The notes below the pieces were generated by a model, which worked only from the letters and a program-made list of their open reading frames with translations, had not been told where the DNA came from and made no database searches. From positions 744,001-808,000 of the forward strand of contig NZ_AP024652.1 of assembly GCF_019977315.1 (NCBI RefSeq): 64,000 nt of DNA, read 5' to 3'. This document shows positions 16,385 to 26,211 of the stretch, piece by piece (the stretch's first letter is position 1; every line of letters starts with the position of its first letter). The stretch comes from Arthrobacter sp. StoSoilB22. Lineage in GTDB: Bacteria > Actinomycetota > Actinomycetes > Actinomycetales > Micrococcaceae. Both the position numbers and the translations under genes were made by a program.

Positions 16385-17551
16385 TCAGGCCTCGGAAGGA
16401 AACGCCACCCCTTCGCCCACCACGCGCAGACACAATTCAGTGCCGGGTTTGGTGATCGAAGCGTTCCAGTGCCTGATGGTGATGATCTCGCCGCCGCCCG
16501 GATAGCGGTGGCTGTTGCCCGAGGCGCCGCCGTCGGGGGCCGTGTACTCACCCAGCTTGATGCGAACAGTGGTTTCCGGCCCGAAGTAATCGGTGTCCAC
16601 CACCACTCCGCGGATGGGCCCATCGGGTGCGATGCGGATTTGCTCGGGCCTGAGCATGAGTTGGACTTTCCCTTGGGCTGGGGGTCGACGGACCGGGATT
16701 CCACCCAGCGAGCACGTGGCCAGGGAGCCCTCCATCCAGGCATCAAGAATCACGGCATCGCCAAGGAATTCAGCCGTGGCGCGATCCGCCGGCCGGGTGT
16801 AAACCACAAAAGGGTTACCGATCTGGGCCAGCTTGCCGCCGCGCATGATGGCCACCTGGTCAGCGAAGGAGAGTGCTTCAGCTTGATCGTGGGTCACCAG
16901 GATGGTGGTCACACCGGCAGCACTGAGCACCTTGGCTACGGCCCTGCGGGTGGCTACCCGAAGTCCGGCATCGAGCGCTGAAAACGGTTCGTCAAGGAGC
17001 ATGAGTTCAGGTTCCCTGGCCAACGCCCGGGCCAAGGCGACCCGCTGCTGCTGACCGCCGGATAACTGGTGCGGCCGGCGCTTGGCCATGGACGCATCCA
17101 AGGACACCATCTCAAGCAGTTCCGAAACCCGCGACCTCACGGCGCCGCGACCGCCGTCGAGCTTTCCCGAATCCAAGCCGAACGCGACGTTCTGACCCAC
17201 CGTCAAGTGTGGAAAGAGCGCGCCGTCCTGGGCGACGTACCCTACCTGCCGTTTGTGCGCAGGCACCCAGTCGCCTTCACCGGCCACCCGGGAACCGTTC
17301 AGGCTGATGGAACCGGTGTCCGGATGCTCAAAGCCCGCGATCAACCTCAACAGTGTGGTCTTGCCTGAACCGGAAGGACCCACGATCGCAGTGGTCCCGC
17401 CTTTGGCCACAGAGAGGTTTACGCCCTTCAGCACCGCCTGGGAGCCGAAGTTCTTGGTGACCTCCCGAATATCCAGATGCGCATTCGTGGTGGGAGCCAC
17501 CGAGGGGGCCACGCGGGGCGCGGGAAGCCTGGAAGGAGATTGTTCGGTCAC
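16385..17551 (-). CDS. fbpC: Iron(III) ABC transporter ATP-binding protein
   Basis: A 388-residue ABC ATPase. Motifs are Walker A GPSGSGKTTLLRL, Q-loop YVAQDGALFPHLTV, signature LSGGQQQRVALARAL, Walker B LMLLDEPFSALD, and H-loop LVTHDQAEAL. A C-terminal TOBE-like domain follows (VQLMLRPEQIRIAPDG). GTG 17551 overlaps the permease stop as GTGA, so it is translationally coupled. It is the last gene of the fbpA-fbpB-fbpC operon and powers uptake of periplasm-side bound ferric iron. A ~30-residue Pro/Ala/Val-rich lead precedes the domain, which is slightly longer than usual. Confidence 0.92.
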   Translation of the reverse strand: MTEQSPSRLPAPRVAPSVAPTTNAHLDIREVTKNFGSQAVLKGVNLSVAKGGTTAIVGPSGSGKTTLLRLIAGFEHPDTGSISLNGSRVAGEGDWVPAHKRQVGYVAQDGALFPHLTVGQNVAFGLDSGKLDGGRGAVRSRVSELLEMVSLDASMAKRRPHQLSGGQQQRVALARALAREPELMLLDEPFSALDAGLRVATRRAVAKVLSAAGVTTILVTHDQAEALSFADQVAIMRGGKLAQIGNPFVVYTRPADRATAEFLGDAVILDAWMEGSLATCSLGGIPVRRPPAQGKVQLMLRPEQIRIAPDGPIRGVVVDTDYFGPETTVRIKLGEYTAPDGGASGNSHRYPGGGEIITIRHWNASITKPGTELCLRVVGEGVAFPSEA

Positions 17552-19149
17552 TGTCCGGCTACTTTCTTGGACTGTTGGAAGAGAAGGTATGTCATGGGGG
17601 CTGACAGCAGGATCATCAGCAACGCGTAGGGTGCGGCGCCGGCGTAGTCGATCTCGCTGCTCTTGCTCCAAAATTCCGTGGCCAGGGTGCGCGTACCGTT
17701 GGGTGAGAGTAGCAGGGTGGCTGTCAGCTCGTTGACTATGGCCAGGAAGACCAACGCAGCCCCGCCGGCAGCTGCCGGCGCGGTGAGCCGCAACGTCACT
17801 TTGAAGAAGGATGCCAAAGGCGTTTTGCCCAAGGACTGCGCGGCCTCATCGAGTTCTTTGGGGGCCTGTGCCAAGCCGGCACGGATGTTCACCAAAGCCC
17901 TCGGAAGGAACAGCAGGACGTACGCCGCAATCAGAACCCCCGCAGTCTGGTAAACCCCGGGGACCACGCGGATACTGACGGTGACGAAGGCCAGGCCCAC
18001 CACGATTCCCGGCAGCGAACTGGTGACGTAGTTGGACAGTTCCAGCATCTTGGAGAACCAGCTCGGGTGCCGGACGGCCAGGTAAGCCATGGGGAATGCC
18101 ACCACTGTGGTGACCAGTGCACCCGCTGCCCCATAGATGAGGGTTTGCGAGAGTGCCGGGATGAACTCATCAGCCGCCCACACGTCAGAACCGCCCGCCA
18201 TCACCCACTTCAGCACAAACCAGAGCGGCAGCCCGAAGGCCAGGACCGTGAGGGCCAGCAGAGCGAGCTGGGCAGGCACTTGATAGCCACCCAGGGGCAA
18301 GCGGATAGCCTTTGCCTGCGCGCCGGAGCCGATCCGGGCATAGCGGGCAGTGCCCCGGCTCTTTACTTCGGCCAGCAGCAGGAGCAAACACAGGAACACC
18401 AGAACGCTGGCCAGCATGTTGCCTGCAGTCCCGTTGAAGGTGGACTGGAATTGGACCATGATCGCCGTGGTGAACGTATCAAAGCGGATCATCGCGAAAG
18501 CACCGTACTCAGCCAACAAATGCAGGGCCACCAGCAAGGCGCCGCCCGTCATGGCGATGCGCAGCTGCGGTAGGACAACGCGGAGGAACACGGCCCAGGA
18601 ACCCAGGCCCAACGATGCCGCGGACTGCTCAATGGCGGGGTCCAAACGGCCAAGCGTCGCCGCTGCGGGGATGTACACCAACGGGAAATAGGACAACGTG
18701 GCAATGAGCACCCCGGACCAGAGCCCCTCCAAGGAAGGGACAGCGGACACCCAGGAGTAGCTGTTGACGAACGCAGGTATAGCCAAAGGGGCGGCCAATA
18801 GCACCGCCCACCAGCGGTGTCCGCGGAGCCTGGTTCGCTCCACCAGCCACGCCCCGCCCACGCCGAGCACCAAGCATAGGGGCACGGTAAAGATCATCAA
18901 CAAAACCGTGTTCAGCAGCAGCTCGCCCACGCGGGGGCGCACGATCAGATCGACGGCGGTGTCCCAGCCGGTCGCTGCTGTCATGTACAGGACATAGCCC
19001 AGCGGAAGCAGCGAAAACAGCGCTATCAGCACCGCCAGCAAGGACACCGTGGAAACGCCGAAAGGCGGGCGGGGGCGCTTGCCCCGGCCCGCCGTCGTCG
19101 TGCTTCCCTCTGAACGTGGAACGTCGGGAGCCGATAGATCAGTGGTCAC
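17548..19149 (-). CDS. fbpB: Iron(III) ABC transporter permease, two-domain
   Basis: A 533-residue permease with two fused BPD_transp_1 halves and about 12 TM segments. Both cytoplasmic EAA loops are visible: SAASLGLGSWAVFLRVVLP in the first half and DEAAQSLGKTPLASFFKVTL in the second. The start is GTG 19149, only 4 bases after the fbpA stop. The length and duplicated architecture match FbpB/SfuB-type ferric permeases. Regulation is presumably with fbpA from the iron box upstream of that gene. Confidence 0.92.
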   Translation of the reverse strand: MTTDLSAPDVPRSEGSTTTAGRGKRPRPPFGVSTVSLLAVLIALFSLLPLGYVLYMTAATGWDTAVDLIVRPRVGELLLNTVLLMIFTVPLCLVLGVGGAWLVERTRLRGHRWWAVLLAAPLAIPAFVNSYSWVSAVPSLEGLWSGVLIATLSYFPLVYIPAAATLGRLDPAIEQSAASLGLGSWAVFLRVVLPQLRIAMTGGALLVALHLLAEYGAFAMIRFDTFTTAIMVQFQSTFNGTAGNMLASVLVFLCLLLLLAEVKSRGTARYARIGSGAQAKAIRLPLGGYQVPAQLALLALTVLAFGLPLWFVLKWVMAGGSDVWAADEFIPALSQTLIYGAAGALVTTVVAFPMAYLAVRHPSWFSKMLELSNYVTSSLPGIVVGLAFVTVSIRVVPGVYQTAGVLIAAYVLLFLPRALVNIRAGLAQAPKELDEAAQSLGKTPLASFFKVTLRLTAPAAAGGAALVFLAIVNELTATLLLSPNGTRTLATEFWSKSSEIDYAGAAPYALLMILLSAPMTYLLFQQSKKVAGQ

Positions 19150-19153
19150 AGAA

Positions 19154-20203
19154 TTACAGGAGTCCTGCCTTGGTCATCAGATCGGTGACCTTAGTGGAGT
19201 TCAGCTTGGCGGGATCCACCGTGGGTGCCTGCAGGTCCTTGATGGGAACAAGCTTTTCATTGGCATCAACCTCTGAGGCGATGGCGTACTCAAAGGAGGT
19301 TCCGGTCTTGAGGATCTCCTGGCCGGCCTTGCCTGTGATGAACTTCAGGAACGCCTGGGCGTCGGCTGCCTTCTTGGAAGACTTGAGGACGCCGCCACCG
19401 GATACGGACACGAACGCGCCCGGGTCCTGGTTCTTGAAGTAGTACGGCGTGACGTTCTTGGAGTTCTCGCCGGTCTTGGCCTGGTCGCCGTAATAGTAGT
19501 AGTGGTAGATCAGCGCCGCGTCTACTTCGCCGGCGTTGACGGCCTTCATGGCGGTGCTGTTGCCCTTGTAAGCCTTGAAGTTTTCCTTCATGCCCTTGAG
19601 CCACTCTTCGGTTGCGGCCTCGCCCTTGAGTTCAAGGAGTGCCGAGACGATGGCCTGGAAGTCAGCGCCCGACGGCGAAGCGGCCCACTTGCCCTTCCAT
19701 TCGGGCTTTGCCAGATCCAGCATGGACGTGGGCAACTGGTCTTCGCTGATCTTGTTCTTGTCATATACCAGGACGGTGGAGCGGGCTGCGATCCCGGTCC
19801 ACTTGCCGGTGGACGGGCGGAACTCGGCCGGAACCTGGTCGATGGTGGCTTTGTCGACGTCGGCGAACAGACCCGCATTTTCCACCTGCGCCATTGCAGG
19901 GGAGTTTTCGGTGAGGAAGACGTCCGCCGGTGAGGCCGCGCCTTCCTGAACAATCTGGTTGGACATCTCGGTGTCAGAGCCCTGGCGCAGGGTGACCTTG
20001 ATGCCGGTCTCCTTGGTGAAGGCGTCGATCCATTCCTTGGTCAGGCTCTCGTGCTGAGCGTTGTAGACCGTGATGCCATCGCCGGCGGCCGCGGATTCGG
20101 AGGAATCCGGTGCGGTGGTGGCGTTGGAGCCGCAGGCGGAAAGGCCAAGAGCGGCGGTGGCGAGAAGTGCGATTCCGGCCAGAGCGTTTTTGGGGAGCTT
20201 CAT
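19154..20203 (-). CDS. fbpA: Iron(III) ABC transporter substrate-binding lipoprotein
   Basis: A 349-residue extracytoplasmic iron-binding protein. Residues 1-24 are a lipoprotein signal (ALLATAALGLSAC), with Cys24 as the lipidation site. The mature part has ITVYNAQHESLTKEWIDAFTKETGI, DVFLTENSPAMAQ and the Tyr-rich metal site region AALIYHYYYYGDQA, where adjacent tyrosines are typical of ferric-binding proteins. It is the first gene of the fbpABC operon, with a DtxR/IdeR-type box about 95 bases upstream of the start codon. Confidence 0.93.
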   Translation of the reverse strand: MKLPKNALAGIALLATAALGLSACGSNATTAPDSSESAAAGDGITVYNAQHESLTKEWIDAFTKETGIKVTLRQGSDTEMSNQIVQEGAASPADVFLTENSPAMAQVENAGLFADVDKATIDQVPAEFRPSTGKWTGIAARSTVLVYDKNKISEDQLPTSMLDLAKPEWKGKWAASPSGADFQAIVSALLELKGEAATEEWLKGMKENFKAYKGNSTAMKAVNAGEVDAALIYHYYYYGDQAKTGENSKNVTPYYFKNQDPGAFVSVSGGGVLKSSKKAADAQAFLKFITGKAGQEILKTGTSFEYAIASEVDANEKLVPIKDLQAPTVDPAKLNSTKVTDLMTKAGLL

Positions 20204-20296
20204 GGAGGGCTACTTTCTGGGAACAAGCACGGCAGTGCTAGGACAATGCCTTGGGTCCGTGCTGGCGGGTAGGTTGGGGAGCCCGCTGTGAAAAGC

Positions 20297-20315
20297 GTAG
20301 GTTAGCCATACCTTT
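20297..20315 (-). promoter_or_regulatory. DtxR/IdeR-type iron box upstream of fbpA
   Basis: Read on the minus strand the 19-mer AAAGGTATGGCTAACCTAC matches 14 of 19 positions of the IdeR/DtxR consensus TTAGGTTAGGCTAACCTAA. It is the expected site for iron-dependent repression of the fbpABC operon. No other gene lies between the box and fbpA. Confidence 0.65.
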
Positions 20316-20378
20316 GCTATGAAGCCGAAACGGCATTAAGTGACGAGGATCACCTGAATTACGGAAGTGTTGCGTGTC

Positions 20379-21563
20379 CTAATTGCCGGGACTGCTCGCG
20401 TTGCTTGTAATGCTCGCCGCCGCCTCAAGCGCCATCCACCCTTGCAGCTGCGTGGAAAGTTCGACGGCGGCGCCCGCCGGATATGTTTCGCTCGCCGGCC
20501 GCTGGGGCTCGAAGGAGAACACGATCGCAGGTGTGCCCCTGCCGGCACTGCCCGTAATTACACGGCGGCCCGCCCAGAAGGCCTCTGCCGTGCCGTAAAC
20601 CAAAGACGTCGCCTTTTCGCGGGTAGTGGCTGAAAGCCTGACGTCCCGCGCGGCCAGTGCCAGGTAGCGGAGCAGGATGCCAGTGAAAAGGCCGCCATCG
20701 CCCGTGCCGTCGCCGCGGATCACTCGCGTGCCGGGCAGAGTGAGCTCACGTTCCACGGCGTCCACCAACAGTGCAGCCCTGCGCAGATTCTCTTCGCCGC
20801 CCAGTTCCAGCAACGCGCCCAGCACCGGGCCCTGGTTGTAGGTGTAAATGGCCCCATCAACCACCACCTCGCCGTTACTGATCCGCAGCCCATCCTGATA
20901 TAGACCCCGTTCCGGGTGAAGGAGCTTGCTGTTTAGCCAGTTCACCAAGTGCTGTGCACGCTCGGTATGGCCGGTCCGGGCGTAGTACAGGGACACCGGA
21001 GCTGTGGCCGGAGTGTTCTTGAAGTCCCGTTTGGTGCTCCAGAAGGTGCCACCTCCAAGGTGGTCTGTGCAGGCCGAATCGAACTGCAAGGTCAAGCACT
21101 TTTGAACATAGGCGTTCCTCCTGCGGCCAGGCTTCTTGGTCTCCTCGGCCAGCTTCTCCAAACGCAGCGTGGCCAGGGCCAGCCACGCCATGTCGTCGTA
21201 GTAGTCGTTCACGAATCTCAGGAGATTCCGCAAGCGGATGGTGGTGACCAGCCGCGAGGCGAGCCGTCCTGCGCTCGGGCGGGAGTCGCCGTCGAACTTT
21301 GTTTTGCCCGCCAGCTCGCGGCGGCCCGCATCCACCAAGCAGTCAACGTAGTGCGCTTGCCACCAGTAATGCCAAGGGCCGGAGAGACTTCTGAGGGTGT
21401 CGCTGGGCAAGGTCACCGCACCGATGTGGGTGCCGGGCAGGAAAAGGAGGCGCCTGCCAAAGCTTCGGGTCACGGACCGCGCAGCCTGATTGGCACGCCT
21501 GGCCCATTCGGTGGCGTCGGCGGAGGGTGTTGGAATCCCGGCTGGCTGGATCTGGCTGGACAT
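20379..21563 (-). CDS. Glycoside hydrolase family 76 protein (alpha-1,6-mannanase-like)
   Basis: A 394-residue (alpha/alpha)6-barrel-type protein. The GH76 catalytic Asp-Asp pair is visible in FVNDYYDDMAWLALA; other family blocks are HYWWQAHYVDCLVDAG, GGGTFWSTKRDFKNTPATAPVSLYYARTG, YTYNQGPVLGALLELGG and FTGILLRYLALAARD. There is no obvious signal peptide, so it may act in the cytoplasm on imported manno-oligosaccharides. Bacterial GH76 enzymes cleave alpha-1,6-mannan. It is monocistronic and divergent from the SDR gene. Confidence 0.88.
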   Translation of the reverse strand: MSSQIQPAGIPTPSADATEWARRANQAARSVTRSFGRRLLFLPGTHIGAVTLPSDTLRSLSGPWHYWWQAHYVDCLVDAGRRELAGKTKFDGDSRPSAGRLASRLVTTIRLRNLLRFVNDYYDDMAWLALATLRLEKLAEETKKPGRRRNAYVQKCLTLQFDSACTDHLGGGTFWSTKRDFKNTPATAPVSLYYARTGHTERAQHLVNWLNSKLLHPERGLYQDGLRISNGEVVVDGAIYTYNQGPVLGALLELGGEENLRRAALLVDAVERELTLPGTRVIRGDGTGDGGLFTGILLRYLALAARDVRLSATTREKATSLVYGTAEAFWAGRRVITGSAGRGTPAIVFSFEPQRPASETYPAGAAVELSTQLQGWMALEAAASITSNASSPGN

Positions 21564-21633
21564 GGAAACAGCCTATCCGGGCCGCGGGATGAGCCGGGCG
21601 CGGCCGGGAAGTGTGCACCGGGCCACAATTCCA

Positions 21634-21649
21634 GTTAACATGCATTAAC
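21634..21649. promoter_or_regulatory. Inverted repeat GTTAA-N6-TTAAC upstream of SDR/acyl-CoA dehydrogenase operon
   Basis: A symmetrical AT-rich site in an otherwise GC-rich 114-base divergent region, 28 bases upstream of the SDR start. It could be an operator for the SDR/acyl-CoA dehydrogenase pair; the regulator is not encoded nearby. Confidence 0.35.
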
Positions 21650-21677
21650 GGATTTGGGTCTGCATCAAGGAGGATGA

Positions 21678-22475
21678 ATGGACATCAAGGGCACGGTTGC
21701 ACTGATTACTGGTGGCGCGTCAGGGTTGGGCGCTGCCACCGCCAAACGACTGTTCGACGCCGGGGCCTCGGTGGTGTTGGTGGATCTGCCACAGTCAGCC
21801 GGCGAGTCCTACGCGGCCGAGCTCAACGCCTCGGCGACGGGTGCAGGGGAGCGGGCGGTCTTTGCTCCCGCAGACGTCACCAACGAATCCCAAGTCCAGG
21901 CCGCCGTCGACGCCGCTGTTGCTTTGGGGCCGCTCCGGATCGTGGTCAACTGCGCAGGCATAGCCACACCCGGAAAAGTCCTTGGCCGTGATGGCGTGCT
22001 GCCGCTGGAAACCTTCAACAAGGTCATCCAGATCAACCTCGTGGGCACCTTTAACGTGATTCGATTGGCCGCCGCAGCCATGGTGGAAACCCAGCCCGTC
22101 TCCACGGAACTGGGTGGGCCCGAGCGCGGCGTCATCATCAACACCGCGTCCGTCGCCGCCTTCGAAGGCCAGATCGGCCAGCCCGCCTACGCCGCATCCA
22201 AGGGCGCCGTAGCAGCCATGACGCTGCCCCTGGCACGAGAATTCGCCCGTTCACTGATCCGGGTGGCTACCATTGCCCCCGGAATCTTTGAAACACCCAT
22301 GATGGCCGGACTTCCCCAATCGGCCCAGGAATCCCTTGGACAGCAGGTTCCGCATCCCGCCCGTCTGGGCCGTGCCGCGGAATACGCAAACCTGGCCGCC
22401 CACATTGTGGAGAACGCCATGCTCAACGGGGAAACCATCCGGCTTGACGGCGCCATCCGCATGGGCCTCAAATGA
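21678..22475 (+). CDS. SDR oxidoreductase (3-hydroxyacyl-CoA dehydrogenase type 2-like)
   Basis: A 265-residue short-chain dehydrogenase. NAD-binding [15 protein letters not shown], the NCAG block, and the active-site Ser/Tyr/Lys ([22 protein letters not shown]) are complete. The long [20 protein letters not shown]-type region and the late [28 protein letters not shown] resemble HSD17B10-type 3-hydroxyacyl-CoA dehydrogenases of branched-chain or fatty acid breakdown. AGGAGGATGA precedes the ATG. The stop overlaps the acyl-CoA dehydrogenase start by 4 bases, so the two probably work on the same acyl-CoA. Confidence 0.9.
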   Translation: MDIKGTVALITGGASGLGAATAKRLFDAGASVVLVDLPQSAGESYAAELNASATGAGERAVFAPADVTNESQVQAAVDAAVALGPLRIVVNCAGIATPGKVLGRDGVLPLETFNKVIQINLVGTFNVIRLAAAAMVETQPVSTELGGPERGVIINTASVAAFEGQIGQPAYAASKGAVAAMTLPLAREFARSLIRVATIAPGIFETPMMAGLPQSAQESLGQQVPHPARLGRAAEYANLAAHIVENAMLNGETIRLDGAIRMGLK

Positions 22476-23737
22476 TGGGCGACTACAGCGGCGCTTCGGG
22501 GTTAGTTGGGTCCGTTCGGCCCTCCGTAGCCGACCTTCCCACTGCTGACTTCTTCGACTTCGAATCGCTGCTCAGTGTCCAGGAACAGCGTAAACTCAAC
22601 GAACTCCGGGCATTCCTGGCCTCCGAGATCGCCCCCTACGCCGGGCAATGGTGGGAGAAAGCGGAGTTCCCGGAACACATCCTCCCCAAACTCGCGGCCC
22701 TCCGGCTCAGCGCCCCCGCCCAGCGAGGATACACACACCTGTTTGCCGGGCTTGTGATCGCTGAGATGACCCGCGTCGACACCTCCATCGCCACCTTCTT
22801 CATGGTCCATCACGATCTCTTCGTCGAATCGCTCTACGACTTCGGCAGTGATCATCAACAGGACCGCTACCTCGACGACGCCTCCAACCTTCGCACCACC
22901 GGCGCCTTCGCGCTCACAGAGCCGAACCACGGGTCCGACGTCGCCGGCGGGATGGAGACCACCGCCCGCAGGGTTGAACGACCAGACTCCGACGGCGGCG
23001 ATTACTGGGTGATCAACGGCGCCAAACGCTGGATTGGCAACGGGACGTTCTGCGACTTCATGCTGGTGTGGGCCAAGGACGAAACAGACGGAGCAGTGCG
23101 TGCCTTCATCGTCGACGCGACCCTGCCCGGCATCACCCGTAGCCGCATCGAAAACAAGATTGCCCTGCGGACGGTGCAGAACGCCGACATCGTCTTTGAG
23201 GACGTCGAGGTAGCTGAAACCGATCGCTTCGCCGGCATCAGCAGCTTCGCGGACACCAACCACCTCCTCCGAGGGTCCCGGATCATGGTGGCCTGGCAGG
23301 CAGTAGGCCAACAATTGGCAGCCTTCGACGTCGCCCGGCAGTACGCCGTTGAACGCTTCCAATTCGGCAAACCGTTGGCCAAGTTCCAGCTCATCCAACA
23401 ACACCTGGTGGATATGCTCGGCAACGCGGTTGCCAGTATGGGAATGATGGTTCGCATAGCGCAGCTGCAGGAGGACATCTTCACGGACGCCCAAGGGGTG
23501 CGCCACGGAGGGGCCGACATGGCGCAGGTGGCGCTCGCAAAGGCCTATTGCAGTGCCAGGATGCGGGAGACCGTGGCCATGGGCCGGTCCATCCTGGGCG
23601 GGAACGGAATCGTCACCGACTACCGCATAGCCAAGATCTTCGCTGATGCCGAGGCAATCTACACCTATGAAGGCTCCTACGAAATCAACTCCCTGATCGT
23701 TGGCCGTGCAGTGACAGGGGTTTCAGCGATCACCTAG
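22472..23737 (+). CDS. Acyl-CoA dehydrogenase (glutaryl-CoA-dehydrogenase-like)
   Basis: A 421-residue FAD enzyme. It has the FAD/substrate blocks [16 protein letters not shown] and [25 protein letters not shown], the dimer/FAD segment [49 protein letters not shown], and Glu in YTYEGSYEI as the expected catalytic base. The C-terminal TYEG...LIVGRAVTG pattern resembles glutaryl-CoA dehydrogenases and short-branched relatives. The start overlaps the SDR stop. It converges with the DUF1684 gene 11 bases downstream. Confidence 0.92.
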   Translation: MMGDYSGASGLVGSVRPSVADLPTADFFDFESLLSVQEQRKLNELRAFLASEIAPYAGQWWEKAEFPEHILPKLAALRLSAPAQRGYTHLFAGLVIAEMTRVDTSIATFFMVHHDLFVESLYDFGSDHQQDRYLDDASNLRTTGAFALTEPNHGSDVAGGMETTARRVERPDSDGGDYWVINGAKRWIGNGTFCDFMLVWAKDETDGAVRAFIVDATLPGITRSRIENKIALRTVQNADIVFEDVEVAETDRFAGISSFADTNHLLRGSRIMVAWQAVGQQLAAFDVARQYAVERFQFGKPLAKFQLIQQHLVDMLGNAVASMGMMVRIAQLQEDIFTDAQGVRHGGADMAQVALAKAYCSARMRETVAMGRSILGGNGIVTDYRIAKIFADAEAIYTYEGSYEINSLIVGRAVTGVSAIT

Positions 23738-23748
23738 AACTGCCGGTC

Positions 23749-24576
23749 TCATTCCTGAGGGAGCTTCTCTCCCGCTTCTACCCGAATGTCAAGAGAGTTG
23801 CCCCGCACCGGCATGGGGCAGGTGCCATACGGAGTGAAAGCACTGGGGTAGTTGATGGCCCGGTTGAAATCAATGATCACGGACCCGTCGGGGCGAGGCC
23901 GGGGAATGAAAACCTTCCGCCATTCGTCCGTGGTCTCCCCGTTGGTCTCATCGTGGAAGGTGACGTTGAGCGCACCCAGCTTCTCCTCTTCAGCGTGCAG
24001 CCGGATTTCGTGAGGAACGCCCGGTACCCGGAAAACGACCTCGCCCACTGACCGGTGGACGCCATCCACCAAGGGGTTAGCTGTGCCAATGGGCACGTCC
24101 ACGGGCTCAGCGTAAGCTTCGAACCGGCCCTGGATAACCCACTTAGGGTTGTACTCGTAGGTGGGAACTCCTACGAAACCGGTCAGCACGGGGGAGCTGT
24201 TGTCGCGGGTGCGGATAGCGTACTTGTCCGCACGCATGGCGAGTTCCACCACAACCTGCTTACCGTCGTCGCCGCCAAACTGGACCCACATGAGCGACTC
24301 TTCGTCCTGCAGCGTCGCCGTAATGGTCCCCTCTACGGGCTGTCCCGTTTCCACCACGGTGAGTCCATCCGCAGCGCTCGCCGTGAGGAATGCTGTGGTG
24401 CCGTCGGTGGACCAGAGGCCCGGGGCAAGTTCCACCTCGGAGGGCTGGGACTCAAGCCACTGGAAGGACGTGAGGGTCAGCCATCCGTGCGCGGTGGCAA
24501 GGGCTGAATGTCGACCTGCACGGAACCGCTCCCAACGGGCCAGCTGGGGATCGGTTGCGGTGGTGGGCGAGCTCAT
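23749..24576 (-). CDS. DUF1684 family protein
   Basis: A 275-residue beta-rich protein with the DUF1684 hallmarks: HGWLTLTSFQWLE near the N-terminus, and the strongly conserved C-terminal region INYPSAFTPYGTCPMPVRGNSLDIRVEAGEK. ATG 24576 is preceded by GAGGAGAACC. No signal peptide. The function of the family is unknown. Confidence 0.88.
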   Translation of the reverse strand: MSSPTTATDPQLARWERFRAGRHSALATAHGWLTLTSFQWLESQPSEVELAPGLWSTDGTTAFLTASAADGLTVVETGQPVEGTITATLQDEESLMWVQFGGDDGKQVVVELAMRADKYAIRTRDNSSPVLTGFVGVPTYEYNPKWVIQGRFEAYAEPVDVPIGTANPLVDGVHRSVGEVVFRVPGVPHEIRLHAEEEKLGALNVTFHDETNGETTDEWRKVFIPRPRPDGSVIIDFNRAINYPSAFTPYGTCPMPVRGNSLDIRVEAGEKLPQE

Positions 24577-24696
24577 GGTTCTCCTCGGCTGGGGTTCGCG
24601 TCCGTTCGCGGCGGTTGCCACTTGCCTCAACTATGCGCCGGGCGTGGGCATTCCCGGAATTCGGCCCAGCTGGGTCAGAACTCCACTACCTTGGAT

Positions 24697-24735
24697 CGGC
24701 TCGCGCTGGCCCCAAACCCATGCCAGCGCGAGCCG
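24697..24735. terminator. 14-bp perfect hairpin between DUF1684 and adhesin genes
   Basis: Arms 24697-24710 and 24722-24735 are fully complementary (core GGCTCGCGCTGG) around an 11-base loop. It lies 84 bases beyond the adhesin stop on the minus strand and upstream of the DUF1684 start. A back-up terminator for the adhesin gene, or a regulatory hairpin for DUF1684. Confidence 0.45.
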
Positions 24736-24794
24736 GGATTGCTGGACGGCGTGATGGACCATGCACCCCAGGCCCACCGTCGCCATCTTGCCCC

Positions 24795-24819
24795 GAAGGG
24801 CGTTTCCCGATCGCCCTTC
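24795..24819 (-). terminator. Terminator hairpin at the end of the adhesin gene
   Basis: GAAGGGCG and CGCCCTTC form a perfect 8-bp stem with a 9-base loop directly abutting the stop codon at 24819-24821. Confidence 0.55.
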
Positions 24820-26105
24820 TAGTGCGAGCGCCGCCTGTGCTTACGGGCACCGGCAAAGGCGAGGAGAGATCCCACGGCCAGAAGCGCCGCAGCCAGGACG
24901 ACGAACGCCTGGCCCTGCGCCCCCGTGGTGGCCAACTGTGCCGCAGTTGCGGGCTGTGTTGGATTGTTGGCGGGCTGTGCTGGGTTGCCGGGGGCCGGTG
25001 GGGTCGTCTGCCCCGGTGTAGTGGATTCTGTTGGAAGAACCACTATTACTGGGCTGCTGGTGCTGGTGCTGGTGCTGGTGCTCGGTGAGGGTGTGGGGGT
25101 CACCGTGGCGGTGCTGGGGTTGGGGGTGGGGGTCGGCGTAGCTGTCCCTTGCCCGGTTCCGCTGGCACTGCTTCGGCGTGTTTGGGCCCCTACCGGGTTT
25201 TCCTCGCCTGAGATGGTCACTGTCCCGTTGTTTTGGTAAACGTCCAGGGAAGCATCAGACACCTTGGTCACAACGAAGAGCTCCACGTGTTCGCCTTTGG
25301 GGAGGCCGGTCCAGCTGACCGTCAGCGACTGAGGGGTGCATTCAATACTCGCGGGGTACTGCTCATTGTCGAAGGGTTCAACGATGTTGCCCGCTTCGCC
25401 CCTTACCTTGCCCACGCGGGGTGTTACGCGGCTGCAGTCGATCACCATACCGGCTGCGGGGACATCGGTGACCACAACATCGTTGGTTGCTGACACCATG
25501 GGCGGCATGTAAAGGACCGACTGAAGTTCTGTTTGGGAGGAGTCCGCCCACCACATCGACTTGCCGGCAGTCGTCGGAGCATCCGGAAGGCAGTTCTCAG
25601 TGCACGGTTCAATCTTCACCGGGACGCGAACCACGCTGTCACCGAACACGAAGCTAAGTTCCTTGGTTTCTCCCGTTGCCGGAGCCACGGAGTACTGAGT
25701 GGCAAAAGAGCAGGTACCGCCCACATTGAGTGGATGCAGGGCGACGAAGTCGGTGAGCGTGAAGACCACACGGCCGGCATCGTTGGCCGCAGCTGTTGCA
25801 ACGGTCTGGCCATCAGGAGTGTTCAGGTCAAAAGTTGCAGCGCCAAACCACCGCAGTTCGGGGGGAAGCTGCAAAGTGAAAGTGTCACCGGGCTGTGAGT
25901 TATCCGGGACGGACCAGGTGCAGGATAGATCCACTTGGTCCCATTGCCCGGTGACTGTGGAACCGGTACTGAGGGTGATCTCCGCTCCCGGGATCTCCTC
26001 AGCACTCGCTGGCAGGGCCGAGAGCCCCAGGCCCAGGATGGCCATGACAGCGGCCAGAAAGGCAGCCACCAGTGAGGCGGTTCTTGGATGGATCTGCTTG
26101 TTCAT
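24819..26105 (-). CDS. Cell-wall-anchored adhesin-like protein with LAXTG sorting signal
   Basis: A 428-residue surface protein. Residues 1-35 are a signal peptide ending near LPASAEE. Residues ~36-300 look like tandem Ig-like adhesin domains (TLSTGSTVTGQWDQVDLSCTW, PGDTFTLQLPPELRWFG), similar in style to collagen-binding MSCRAMM modules. Residues ~310-390 are a Thr/Pro/Ser stalk. The C-terminus has LATTG, a hydrophobic segment and the tail RKHRRRSH, as in substrates of class E sortases, which favour LAXTG. ATG 26105 is used because the signal peptide begins there. It lies downstream of the GGDEF-like gene and close to the membrane sigma factor, a possible regulator. Confidence 0.82.
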   Translation of the reverse strand: MNKQIHPRTASLVAAFLAAVMAILGLGLSALPASAEEIPGAEITLSTGSTVTGQWDQVDLSCTWSVPDNSQPGDTFTLQLPPELRWFGAATFDLNTPDGQTVATAAANDAGRVVFTLTDFVALHPLNVGGTCSFATQYSVAPATGETKELSFVFGDSVVRVPVKIEPCTENCLPDAPTTAGKSMWWADSSQTELQSVLYMPPMVSATNDVVVTDVPAAGMVIDCSRVTPRVGKVRGEAGNIVEPFDNEQYPASIECTPQSLTVSWTGLPKGEHVELFVVTKVSDASLDVYQNNGTVTISGEENPVGAQTRRSSASGTGQGTATPTPTPNPSTATVTPTPSPSTSTSTSTSSPVIVVLPTESTTPGQTTPPAPGNPAQPANNPTQPATAAQLATTGAQGQAFVVLAAALLAVGSLLAFAGARKHRRRSH

Positions 26106-26211
26106 TAGTGGGTGGGTCCTTTGAGTCCTTGGGATGTATTCCGTCACAAGGTGAGTGTTCGCCGGGAGTGGTTCGTTACGCTGCAGAACGGATTTCGGCC
26201 AAATCCGGCTT

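Noticed and set aside
24925-25239. Plus-strand frame opposite the adhesin stalk
   Set aside because: Gly/Val/Leu repeats are the complement of the Thr/Pro/Ser stalk codons, not a gene.
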